From Pseudomonas sp. DNDY-54 (GTDB lineage Bacteria > Pseudomonadota > Gammaproteobacteria > Pseudomonadales > Pseudomonadaceae): a stretch of 64,000 bases of DNA. Where the stretch lies: the NCBI RefSeq assembly GCF_019880365.1, contig NZ_CP082271.1, positions 930,001 to 994,000 of the forward strand. The letters are read 5' to 3'. Each line of letters starts with the position of its first letter. Positions within the stretch are counted from its first letter, which is position 1. The position numbers and the translations under genes are program-made. Positions 46,532 through 53,992 of the stretch are shown piece after piece. The notes below the pieces were generated by a model. It did no database searches. It was not told where the DNA came from and saw nothing but the letters and a program-made list of their open reading frames with translations.

Positions 46532-47059
46532 TCAGGGGTTCTGGTCGCCGTCACGGCCCTGCTTTCGGTCTCGCCGCGCACTCACAGCGGCATGCTGTTC
46601 CAGTTTCGGCATCAGCAAGAACACCACCAGTGCGAAGCCTGTCGTGAGTACCGCGGTGGATTCATGGCCCAGGCCGGTCGCGACGCCAATGGCGGCGGTC
46701 AGCCAGATGCCCGCGGCGGTGGTCAGGCCTTTGACATCCTGTTGCGAGCTGCCTTTGAGGATAGTGCCGGCTCCAAGAAAACCGATCCCGGTGATGATGC
46801 CCTGCATCACTCGCGACAGATCCTCAAGCGGCATGCCGGCTTCCAGCGGCACCAGGACGAACAGTGCAGCGCCGAGGGCTACCAGCATGTGGGTACGCAG
46901 CCCAGCGGCTTTGCCTTTGTACTCCCGTTCATAGCCGAGCACGCCGCCAAGCGCGATGGCCAATAGCAGTCGGATCGACACGCGAATGCCGTGCTCCAGA
47001 TCAGGGATGTCGGAAAACTCTGATGCAACGGTGTGGCCCAGCACCTCCCACCATTCCAT
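46532..47059 (-). CDS. MgtC/SapB family membrane protein
   Basis: 175 aa. The N-terminal half has the MgtC signature: LLLAIALGGVLGYERE, KAAGLRTHMLVALGAALF, GIGFLGAGTIL and VKGLTTAAGIWLTAAIG. The protein is short and lacks the C-terminal ACT-like domain of virulence MgtC, so it is a small membrane SapB-type member. MgtC proteins inhibit F-ATPase or affect Mg handling in some pathogens; the role here is unknown. Confidence 0.93.
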   Translation of the reverse strand: MEWWEVLGHTVASEFSDIPDLEHGIRVSIRLLLAIALGGVLGYEREYKGKAAGLRTHMLVALGAALFVLVPLEAGMPLEDLSRVMQGIITGIGFLGAGTILKGSSQQDVKGLTTAAGIWLTAAIGVATGLGHESTAVLTTGFALVVFLLMPKLEQHAAVSARRDRKQGRDGDQNP

Positions 47060-47123
47060 GATTGCCCCCGCTAGCTCCGCGATTACGTGTGTCTGAGGTT
47101 CGATCCAAGTCGCGAGCGCCGGT

Positions 47124-48146
47124 TCACTGGGTGACTTCGAAGCGCAGCATGCCGATCATCTGACCGGCTTCGGTCATCACCCGCACACGCCAGCGACCTT
47201 CAGCCTTCTGCGGAAAATTACGCTTGTGCGTCCACGCGCGATAACCCGCTTCGCGCCCACCGCTTATCTCCAGCGGGATACGCTCAACGCGTCGGCCGTT
47301 GTGCTCCCACACGTGATAGATGCGTTCTTTCAACCCCCGCGGCGCGTTAATTGCCGTGAATGCATAAAGACCGTTTCCATGCAGTTCAGAACTGGTTAAC
47401 TGCCGCAGGCGATTGCCGGGTTTTCGCGACGCATCGTCGATGCTCATCGTCACCGCGACATCATTGAGCCACAGCGTTGCAGGCGGGACCCAGGTGCGGC
47501 CCATCCAGCCAAGAAGGCCGACGACGAGCGCCAATAACGGAACAGCAACCAGGCTTTTCCAATTCCACTCAGGAAACAGACCTCGGAGGCTGGGTAACGC
47601 CAGCAGCACAGCGATAACCAGCGAGCAGAGGTAACTCTGCGGTGTCGACAGGTGGAAAATGATCGGCAGCGCCGTGAGCAGGACGGCAAACAAGGTCAGC
47701 GCATGAAACGCCAGGTAGACCCAGCGGCGCGGGGCCAGCCATTTGTAGTACAGCGGATCGACCAGGGAAATCAGCGCTGCGGCGCCCAATATGACAGTGA
47801 ACACGGCCTGGCCACTGTTCCAGGTGGTGGTGATAAAGAAGAACGGGATGATAAAGAACAGACTTTCCTGGTGAACCATCTGGGTGATGTAGCGCAGCAG
47901 GGGAGGCGGCACTTTCCAGCCGAATCTTCGCTCCAGGCCGAGCCTCAGGCTGTTTTCCAGCATCAGCCAGAGCCAGCTGACCAGCATGATCGCCGCGATG
48001 ACCTTTGCCAGCCCAGCATGTCGCTCGACCAGCACAAAACTGGCGAGGCCCGAGCAGAACCCGAATAGCGCCACGGTGCCCGGATAGCGGCGGATCAGCC
48101 GCGAGGCCAGATCGAAGAGCGCCGAAAGGCGGGTTTTCAACAGCAT
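47124..48146 (-). CDS. DUF5924-like membrane protein with C-terminal DUF2914
   Basis: 340 aa from the ATG at 48146. About eight hydrophobic segments fill residues 15-225, and a soluble C-terminal domain (about 235-340) ends WRVRVMTEAGQMIGMLRFEV, similar to DUF2914. A motif with HVWEHNGRRVERIPLEISGGR is conserved in such proteins. No function is known. A start at 48200 would overlap the neighbouring gene. Confidence 0.8.
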   Translation of the reverse strand: MLLKTRLSALFDLASRLIRRYPGTVALFGFCSGLASFVLVERHAGLAKVIAAIMLVSWLWLMLENSLRLGLERRFGWKVPPPLLRYITQMVHQESLFFIIPFFFITTTWNSGQAVFTVILGAAALISLVDPLYYKWLAPRRWVYLAFHALTLFAVLLTALPIIFHLSTPQSYLCSLVIAVLLALPSLRGLFPEWNWKSLVAVPLLALVVGLLGWMGRTWVPPATLWLNDVAVTMSIDDASRKPGNRLRQLTSSELHGNGLYAFTAINAPRGLKERIYHVWEHNGRRVERIPLEISGGREAGYRAWTHKRNFPQKAEGRWRVRVMTEAGQMIGMLRFEVTQ

Positions 48147-48180
48147 GTCGATCTCATGTTCGGGGCTTTCCGGTTGTCGG

Positions 48181-48726
48181 TCATGGCCAGGTGTGGGCAA
48201 GCGTGTCGTCCCATGCCTGCAAAAACGCTGGCTTATGGGGCGCCCCCGCGTTGCCGAAGAGCTCAGCGGGGTCGATCGTGCGGTGCCCTTGTTTGAATTT
48301 CATTTTTACCAAGACGCAGGCGCAGCGGGTCGTTCCGCTGAGAAAGACATGTTCGAGATACGAGACGCGTGCATCGTGATAAACCACCCGCGATTCGATC
48401 CTCATCCAGCTGAAGAGCGTGACCGGTGCCGAAAACCGGATCAACACTGAAGTGTTGACGAAGGCATACCTGAGTCGTACCAGCCGGCCGAACACACCGG
48501 TTCGAGCGAGAAAATCGATTTGTGCTGCTTCGGTCAGGCGCAGGTAGCGGTCGCTCTTGAGCTTGGCAATGCCAACATCCAGTGGGGTCACCAGGAATCC
48601 GGCGGTTAGCGTCTGGTCAGGCGACTTGCGCTCGCGACTCAACAGCGCCAAAAGCAGCGTCAATGCATTGCGCAGCAAACCACCCACTGGCGACTCCTTC
48701 TGTCTGGTGGCTTCCACACTGCTCAT
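48181..48726 (-). CDS. Thioesterase-like (hot-dog fold, THEM6-like) protein
   Basis: 181 aa from the ATG at 48726. The central part LDVGIAKLKSDRYLRLTEAAQ with LARTGVFGRLVRLRYAFVNTS and PVTLFSWMRIESRVVYHDA fits 4HBT-type acyl thioesterases such as THEM6. The substrate is unknown. No clear Shine-Dalgarno site precedes this ATG; upstream in-frame starts would overlap the DUF2726 gene, so the start is uncertain. Confidence 0.7.
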   Translation of the reverse strand: MSSVEATRQKESPVGGLLRNALTLLLALLSRERKSPDQTLTAGFLVTPLDVGIAKLKSDRYLRLTEAAQIDFLARTGVFGRLVRLRYAFVNTSVLIRFSAPVTLFSWMRIESRVVYHDARVSYLEHVFLSGTTRCACVLVKMKFKQGHRTIDPAELFGNAGAPHKPAFLQAWDDTLAHTWP

Positions 48727-48853
48727 CGGTGTTGGCCGGAGCGAGGGGGTATGCCGCTGTGGCGATGTCGGTCCCAAGGCAGCTCGGCGGTATTCAGTCG
48801 CCGCCGGCGAGCGTCGATGTTGATCTGTTCCGGCTTGATGCTCGCTCGCGTGC

Positions 48854-49345
48854 TCACCGAGCGGGTACGGCTGATGTCGCCTGGTCGATCGCGGTACGAA
48901 CTTCGCCATAGGCACGGGCCGTTTCTGGCGTCAGCCGCACCAGCGGCAACTCGATGGTTTGGCAAAGCTCATCGAGGAACGCATTGGTGTCGGAGGCTTG
49001 TTCCATCTCGACGGCGCAGCGGGGCTCGAGCGTTTGGCGATCGCATAGCAGAAAGTCAAAACGCGCCGCTGATATGCGATTGACGGCCTGATACCACGGG
49101 GCACGGCGGGGTATCGCGGTGACTTCAACCACGTCGGCCACGCGCACCTTGCACAGGATCAGATAGTCCTCGCCGACTGCCTGCTGGAGCATCGACAGCA
49201 GTTCGCCTTCGCTTGGCTCAAAGAAAGGACGCTTCAGCTGGTAGGGCATGCGCAAGGCGGGGTGGTTGTATTGCCGCTGCTTGATGAAAAAAACCAAAAC
49301 GAAGCAAATGAACGCTACAAGAACCAGCCCCAGAAATGCGCTCAT
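48854..49345 (-). CDS. DUF2726 protein with N-terminal membrane anchor
   Basis: 163 aa from the ATG at 49345. A membrane segment (FLGLVLVAFICFVLVFFI) is followed by a cytoplasmic DUF2726 domain, including RISAARFDFLLCDRQTLEPR and AVEMEQASDTNAFLDELC, a fold related to restriction-like nucleases and topoisomerase-associated domains. Catalysis is unproven. Its ATG overlaps the TGA of an 18-codon ORF (49342-49398), suggesting coupled translation. Confidence 0.82.
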   Translation of the reverse strand: MSAFLGLVLVAFICFVLVFFIKQRQYNHPALRMPYQLKRPFFEPSEGELLSMLQQAVGEDYLILCKVRVADVVEVTAIPRRAPWYQAVNRISAARFDFLLCDRQTLEPRCAVEMEQASDTNAFLDELCQTIELPLVRLTPETARAYGEVRTAIDQATSAVPAR

Positions 49346-49398
49346 TCTGCACCTGCCCACAGGGTGCGACGGATGTCGGATAGAAACAGGTCAAGCAT
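49342..49398 (-). CDS. Putative 18-aa upstream ORF coupled to the DUF2726 gene
   Basis: ATG at 49398 with GGAG six to seven bases upstream encodes MLDLFLSDIRRTLWAGAE and ends with TGA at 49342-49344, overlapping the downstream ATG (ATGA). Such overlaps are typical of coupled genes. It may be a leader ORF or a real small protein; there is no similarity evidence. Confidence 0.4.
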   Translation of the reverse strand: MLDLFLSDIRRTLWAGAE

Positions 49399-49462
49399 AA
49401 AGCGCTCCGGGCGATCGGTAGGTAATTGTTTGGAACCGGCTGAAGCATCGGAGTTCGTCCAG

Positions 49463-49497
49463 TTATCCCGTATATCTGTGCAGCGTTCTGTGGATAA
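49463..49497 (+). repeat. 35-bp DnaA-box element, copy 1
   Basis: Starts TTATCC, has CTGTG at offsets 14-18 and ends TTCTGTGGATAA, so the last nine bases are the perfect DnaA box TGTGGATAA (49489-49497). The ends TTATCC and GGATAA are inverted repeats. Length and internal spacing are identical in all four copies. Confidence 0.8.
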
Positions 49498-49665
49498 CCG
49501 TTGGGCTGACTGCTGCAGACCGCGCGGCACTAGTGATTAGACCGGCTGGTTACGCTTTGATCAGTGGTGCAGGCGATAGGTTAAATCACGGGTAGGCGTC
49601 TCGGTTCAGGTCATTGCATTCGATTTTGGAGCGAAGAAGTATGGGGTAAGCGGCGAAGGGGCGAC

Positions 49666-49700
49666 TTATCCAGGATTGCTGTGGAAGGCTCTGTGGATAA
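49666..49700 (+). repeat. 35-bp DnaA-box element, copy 2
   Basis: Same layout: TTATCC at 49666, CTGTG at offsets 14-18, and TGTGGATAA at 49692-49700. It is the most diverged copy in the middle (GGCTC instead of GTTC) but keeps both ends and the exact length. It starts 203 bases after copy 1. Confidence 0.78.
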
Positions 49701-49833
49701 CGTTTGGCTAAGATGCCTTGACCGGCATGGTTGTTGGTCTGCGCGGGTACGTTCGTTTTTTGAGCAGCGGTCAAGGAAGCCGCTGAATGCTGTCGATCGC
49801 GGTGATATGGGCCGCTCCTTCGCCGCTCGCCAG

Positions 49834-49896
49834 TCATCCGGCAGCGGCGAGCGCGTAATTGGCGAACATCGTTTGGAACAGAACGAAGCTGGACAT
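49834..49896 (-). CDS. Putative 20-aa small protein with strong Shine-Dalgarno site
   Basis: Minus-strand ATG at 49896 is preceded by GGAGG with a 6-base spacer, one of the best ribosome sites in the window. It encodes MSSFVLFQTMFANYALAAAG and stops at TGA. An inverted repeat (CGCTCGCC/GGCGAGCG, 49825-49854) overlaps its end. The peptide is hydrophobic without a clear positive N-terminus. I do not recognise it; it lies between DnaA-box copies 2 and 3. Confidence 0.45.
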   Translation of the reverse strand: MSSFVLFQTMFANYALAAAG

Positions 49897-49995
49897 GAAT
49901 TACCTCCGGTGTGGATTGCTGAATGGAAGGTATCGCTCAGGCAGGAGAGGTCGCTCTTAGTTTCTGGGTATAGCCACGATAGGCATATCGGTTGA

Positions 49996-50030
49996 TTATC
50001 CCCAACGGCTGTGCAGTGTTCTGTGGATAA
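49996..50030 (+). repeat. 35-bp DnaA-box element, copy 3
   Basis: TTATCC at 49996, CTGTGCAG in the middle and TGTGGATAA at 50022-50030. It is close to copy 1 in the right half. It starts 330 bases after copy 2. Confidence 0.8.
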
Positions 50031-50184
50031 GCTGAGGGAAGTCAGCGCCAGGCCCCGCTGCGCATCGGCTCGCGCTTGCTGATCAAATCTTGATCAGATC
50101 GACCGCGTATCGAGTAACTCATTGAATAGAGGCTTATTTCAGAGACAGGTGCGCACTCAAAGCTTGGGCGCGCACGTGTCGAAG

Positions 50185-50219
50185 TTATCCCTTAAAGCTG
50201 TGGGGCGTTCTGTGGATAA
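50185..50219 (+). repeat. 35-bp DnaA-box element, copy 4
   Basis: TTATCC at 50185, CTGTG at offsets 14-18 and TGTGGATAA at 50211-50219. It starts 189 bases after copy 3 and about 300 bases before the SDR gene. Confidence 0.8.
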
Positions 50220-50486
50220 GATGGGGAGATGAGTGCAACACGCCCGGTTCGCCTGGGCTGCAGTAAGTCGTATAAAAAATAGCCATCCGAGCGCTGGCGA
50301 TGCATGGCGGCATGTGCAGGAGCCTGCATGCGACAGCCACTCGGCCGAGCATCGAGCGCATCATCCCTCGGCGTTATGCCGGGGCATTCATTTGCGGCTC
50401 TTTGATTGTGACCCGGGCATGGCCTCCCCGACACTCCAACGATCGTTGCAACGTCATCCAATAATAATGTTCTGGAGGAATGCTGA

Positions 50487-51398
50487 ATGAGTGAAGCCAT
50501 CCGCTTCGAAGACAAGGTCGTAATCGTGACCGGCGCAGGTGGTGGCCTTGGCCGCGCCCACGCGCTGCTGTTCGCCCGCCATGGCGCCAAGGTGGTGGTC
50601 AACGATCTTGGCGGCAGCGCTCAGGGAGAGGGCGCCAATAGTTCGGCCGCTGATCGCGTCGTGGACGAAATCCGCCAGGCCGGCGGTACTGCGGTAGCAA
50701 ACCATGATTCGGTTACTGACGGTGACCGCATCGTGCAGCACGCCCTCGACACCTTCGGTCGCATCGACGTGGTGGTGAACAACGCGGGAATCTTGCGCGA
50801 CAAGACGTTTCACAAGATGGACGATGCCGACTGGGATCTTGTCTACCGCGTTCACGTCGAAGGGGCTTACAAAGTCACGCGGGCCGCCTGGCCGCATATG
50901 CGCGAGCAAGGTTATGGCCGCGTAATCTTCACGGCCTCAACCTCCGGTATCTACGGCAACTTCGGCCAGTCCAACTACGGCATGGCGAAGCTGGGGCTGT
51001 ATGGGCTGACCCGCACCCTGGCGCTCGAAGGCCGTAAAAACAACATTCTAGTCAACGCCATTGCACCAACTGGCGGTACCCGCATGACTGAAGGGCTGAT
51101 CCCGCCGCAAGTCTTCGAGCAGCTCAAGCCCGAGCTGGTCAGTCCGCTTGTGGTGTACCTGGCGAGCGAGCAATGCCAGGAAACCTCTGGCCTGTTTGAG
51201 GTGGGCGGCGGCTGGATGGGCAAGGTGCGTTGGGAGCGCAGTCTGGGGGTCGGCTTCGATCCGAAGGCGGGCTTCGATGCCGAGGATGTCGCCGCGAGCT
51301 GGCAGCAAATCTGCGATTTCGAGAACGCCGCGCATCCCGCGGACAACATGGAAGCGCTAAAGGAAATGATGGCTAACCTGCAGAAGCATACTGGCTAG
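50487..51398 (+). CDS. SDR family dehydrogenase, (R)-3-hydroxyacyl-CoA dehydrogenase-like
   Basis: 303 aa. It is a short-chain dehydrogenase with TGAGGGLGRAHA (cofactor loop), VNNAGILRDKTF, and the catalytic serine plus YxxxK (SNYGMAK). The insert DLGGSAQGEGANSSAAD and the extended C-terminus match the dehydrogenase half of peroxisomal multifunctional enzyme 2, which oxidises (R)-3-hydroxyacyl-CoA. A strong GGAGG precedes the ATG. No hydratase partner is adjacent. Confidence 0.9.
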   Translation: MSEAIRFEDKVVIVTGAGGGLGRAHALLFARHGAKVVVNDLGGSAQGEGANSSAADRVVDEIRQAGGTAVANHDSVTDGDRIVQHALDTFGRIDVVVNNAGILRDKTFHKMDDADWDLVYRVHVEGAYKVTRAAWPHMREQGYGRVIFTASTSGIYGNFGQSNYGMAKLGLYGLTRTLALEGRKNNILVNAIAPTGGTRMTEGLIPPQVFEQLKPELVSPLVVYLASEQCQETSGLFEVGGGWMGKVRWERSLGVGFDPKAGFDAEDVAASWQQICDFENAAHPADNMEALKEMMANLQKHTG

Positions 51399-51412
51399 CC
51401 AATGCATGAGGG

Positions 51413-51431
51413 CGTGAGGGCCGCGCCCTCA
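51413..51431. terminator. GC-rich hairpin between convergent SDR and SulP genes
   Basis: GTGAGGGC-CGC-GCCCTCAC forms an 8-bp stem with a 3-base loop. There is no T-run, so it may be a weak terminator or an mRNA-end stabiliser for both converging transcripts. Confidence 0.45.
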
Positions 51432-51449
51432 CCTCTGATTAGCGCAGCT

Positions 51450-53180
51450 TCAGCGTGTCACCTCGGTTGGAGCGTCTGGTAACAGGCGCAAGGCTTTCTC
51501 CCGCGCTTGCGAAAGAGTGCGCACGTGGTAAAGCTGCCCCTCAAGCTGGTGAATGCCGGCGCGGCGCAGCTTGAGCCTTAACCGCGCATTGCTGCCGGAT
51601 AAGATCAGGGCGATGCCCTGCTTCCGGTAGTCCAGCAGGACGTTCTCAAGCGCGGCCAAGGCGGTCATGTCGAGCATCGGCACGCCGCTGATGTCGACGA
51701 TGACGATTTTCACATCTGGATTGAACCGTCGCAGCACACTTAACGCTTTCTCGGCCGCGCCAAAAAAAAGCGGGCCGCGAATCGCGTAGGCGGCGACATG
51801 ATCGGGCAGATCCTGCAGCAATTGACTCTGGCCGTGGCGCAGGCTGGTGGTGTCGGTCAGCTCGCTCATGCGCTTGATGAACAGCCCAGCAGCCAGCAAC
51901 AGGCCGACGCCGACCGCCAGCACCATATCGAACAATACCGTCAGAATCAGACAGGTAAGCAGGACCAACACGTCGCTGCGTGGGGCGATGCGCAGCGTCT
52001 TGAGGACGTGAGGGGCTTCACTCATGTTCCAGGCCACCATGAGCAGCAATGCCGCCAGAGCGGCCATCGGCAGATAGCTGAACAGGGGTGCCAGCCACAG
52101 GATTGCGACCAGCACCACGGCGGCATGGATAATGGCTGCCAGCGGCGAGGAGGCCCCGGCTCGCACGTTGGTTGCGCTACGGGCGATGGCTGCGGTGGCG
52201 GTAATGCCGCCGAACAGCGGGGCCACCAGGTTGCCGATCCCTTGACCCAGTAGCTCGGCATTTGGATCGTGATTGCTGCCGGTCATACCGTCGGCGACCA
52301 CGGCGCAGAGCAGCGATTCAATGGCACCGAGCATGGCAATGGCGAACGCCGGCGCTAACAGCTCATGAAGCAGGTCGAAGCTCAATGTCAGCGGTTGTCC
52401 GTCTGGGCCGGGCAATAGCCAAGGCCAGTCGAAGTCGGGCAGAAACGGTGGGATGCCCGGATGCGACACCCCATCGACCATGTAGCTGAAGCGCTCCCCT
52501 AGCGTCGCCACGGCGAGTCCGGAGGACTCCAGCGCCATGCCTGCCAGCGCGCCGACGACGAGCGCCACCAGATGGCCAGGCACCTTTGGCACCAGCCGTG
52601 GCCAGATGATCAGCACGGCCAAGCAGAGCGCTGCGACAAGGGCGTCACCCGCTTGTGCGCTGGGCAGTGCCCGGGTTAACAGGCCCAGCTGCTCAACATA
52701 GTGTTGGGGTTGCTCGGCGATCGTCAGCCCCAGTACATCCTTGAGCTGTAAGGTTGCGATGACAATGCCGATGCCGGCGGTGAATCCCAGTGTGACGGGA
52801 TAGGGAACGAATGCAATCAACTTTCCGGCACGCAGCAGCCCCAGCGCAATCAGAATCAGCCCCGCCAGCATCGTGCAAAGAAGCAACCCGCCGATGCCGA
52901 ACTGCTGAGTAATCGGCAGCAAAATCACCACGAACGCAGCGGTTGGGCCGGACACGTTGAACCGTGAGCCACCGGTCAGGGCGATCAGCGGGGCGGCAAC
53001 GAGCACGGTGTACAGCCCATGTTGCGGCGCAACACCCACGGCGATGGCCAATGCCATGGCCAGCGGAATCGCGATGATCCCAACCGTCAGGCCCGCGACG
53101 ATGTCGCCGCGCAGTTCGCGGCCACCGTAGCCCGATCGCAGAGTTTGGCGCCAGGCGGCGAACAGCGGCGGAACGTTCAT
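51450..53180 (-). CDS. SulP family anion transporter with STAS domain
   Basis: 576 aa from the ATG at 53180 (MNVPPLFAAWRQTLRSGYGG). It is a SLC26/SulP inner-membrane transporter with about 12-14 membrane segments, beginning with DIVAGLTVGIIAIPLAMALAIA, and a C-terminal STAS domain (about 440-560) with VKIVIVDISGVPMLDMTALA. The substrate may be sulfate, bicarbonate or dicarboxylates. The long in-frame stretch upstream to 53705 is antisense to the next gene and is excluded. Confidence 0.93.
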   Translation of the reverse strand: MNVPPLFAAWRQTLRSGYGGRELRGDIVAGLTVGIIAIPLAMALAIAVGVAPQHGLYTVLVAAPLIALTGGSRFNVSGPTAAFVVILLPITQQFGIGGLLLCTMLAGLILIALGLLRAGKLIAFVPYPVTLGFTAGIGIVIATLQLKDVLGLTIAEQPQHYVEQLGLLTRALPSAQAGDALVAALCLAVLIIWPRLVPKVPGHLVALVVGALAGMALESSGLAVATLGERFSYMVDGVSHPGIPPFLPDFDWPWLLPGPDGQPLTLSFDLLHELLAPAFAIAMLGAIESLLCAVVADGMTGSNHDPNAELLGQGIGNLVAPLFGGITATAAIARSATNVRAGASSPLAAIIHAAVVLVAILWLAPLFSYLPMAALAALLLMVAWNMSEAPHVLKTLRIAPRSDVLVLLTCLILTVLFDMVLAVGVGLLLAAGLFIKRMSELTDTTSLRHGQSQLLQDLPDHVAAYAIRGPLFFGAAEKALSVLRRFNPDVKIVIVDISGVPMLDMTALAALENVLLDYRKQGIALILSGSNARLRLKLRRAGIHQLEGQLYHVRTLSQAREKALRLLPDAPTEVTR

Positions 53181-53310
53181 GGCAGACACTCCTTGTGCGC
53201 AAAGCGCCAGTATAAGCACGCAGCTCGATGACGAGGCCTGCCCGAACGCAGCATCGGTGACGAATCGAGGATTTTCGCGTACGACCTTGGTCGCAACGGC
53301 GCATGTCGCG

Positions 53311-53339
53311 TTGAGTGCGCCCGCCTCGCGGAGTAAACT
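53311..53339 (+). promoter_or_regulatory. Candidate sigma-70 promoter for the PA4642-like gene
   Basis: TTGAGT and TAAACT are separated by 17 bases and end 36 bases before the ATG at 53376. Both hexamers match consensus in four or five of six positions. It is untested, but it is the only good candidate in this divergent gap. Confidence 0.45.
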
Positions 53340-53375
53340 GCCGCCCCCGTAAGGCCCCGTCGGACCGGAGAAACC

Positions 53376-53663
53376 ATGCGCAAAGACAAGAAGAAGGTGA
53401 TCGGCGAAGAGATCAGCGACGAATCGATCAAGCTGTTTCTCGAGCCGGAACCGGCTGACGAGACCCCGCCATCGTTGCACAAGCTGATCAAGGCCTATCG
53501 TGGCTTGCGTGTCGATGACTTCGAGCGTTTTCTCGGGTTTTTTGTCGAAGCCGGATACGACCTGAATGCCAAAGACGCCAAAGGGCGGGATTTCGTCGCC
53601 CTGATCGCCGACCAGCGCCAAGCCGAACCTTATGTAGAGTTGATAAAGGCGGCTCGCGGCTGA
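53376..53663 (+). CDS. PA4642-family protein of unknown function
   Basis: 95 aa, soluble, charged. The sequence MRKDKKKVIGEEISDESIKL with later YRGLRVDDFERFLGFFVEAG and GYDLNAKDAKGRDF resembles the conserved PA4642 family found next to mqo in Pseudomonas. Function is unknown; the second half looks like a single ankyrin-like or EF-hand-free helical unit. RBS is GGAG about 8 bases before the ATG. Confidence 0.85.
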   Translation: MRKDKKKVIGEEISDESIKLFLEPEPADETPPSLHKLIKAYRGLRVDDFERFLGFFVEAGYDLNAKDAKGRDFVALIADQRQAEPYVELIKAARG

Positions 53664-53788
53664 GGCCAAACGCACTGGCTGAAGCGTGCCGCGGCGACGC
53701 GACATCGTATGACCCGGCTGAGTAAACGGCAGTCACACACTGGATTTTCTTGCTGCACGCATCCCGTTGAGCCTAGGCCCGTGGCCCT

Positions 53789-53957
53789 GCTCCGGGAGGC
53801 ATCGGAGCGAGAGGGAGGAGGCCAAAAGCCTTTCTCCCGACAGCGGGTAGACGCCACAGGTGTCTACCTTCGGGCACAAGCCCGAGCAGCGGTTTGGAGA
53901 CCCCTCCGTCTCCAGCCGCCTGGCTGGTGGTTCTACACGATCGCGTACTGCGGTCGT
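53789..53957 (+). ncRNA. Highly structured leader upstream of mqo (six stem-loops)
   Basis: Six consecutive hairpins can be drawn: GCTCCG/CGGAGC (53789-53808), a 10-bp stem at 53813-53838, a 10-bp stem with ACA loop at 53846-53868, TCGGGC-ACAA-GCCCGA (53870-53885), TGGAGAC/GTCTCCA (53895-53914, extendable outward) and ACGATCGC/GCGGTCGT (53937-53957). The last ends about 17 bases before the mqo ribosome site. No known riboswitch class was recognised. It may be a 5' regulatory RNA or an independent sRNA; no terminator is seen. The preceding 53664-53788 holds nothing recognised. Confidence 0.55.
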
Positions 53958-53992
53958 GACAGTTTAATGCTGTGATTCTGGAGAACGCGTTG

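Larger units (their letters stand above)
49399..50486. other. 1.1-kb gene-poor region with four DnaA-box elements
   Basis: No protein gene of normal length is credible here. The region holds four 35-bp bipartite repeats (listed separately), one short ORF with a strong ribosome site (49834-49896, minus) and a GATCAA-ATC-TTGATC-type palindrome near 50081-50095. It lies between the DUF2726 gene (minus) and the SDR gene (plus), so divergent promoters must also be here. Confidence 0.75.

Noticed and set aside
49681..49995. 104-codon plus-strand ORF in the DnaA-box region
   Set aside because: It starts within a repeat copy, has no ribosome site and reads through the inverted repeat; composition is unlike neighbouring genes.
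53181..53705. 175-residue N-terminal extension of the SulP transporter
   Set aside because: The family begins at the 53180 ATG. The extension is antisense to the PA4642-like gene and has no similarity or membrane character.
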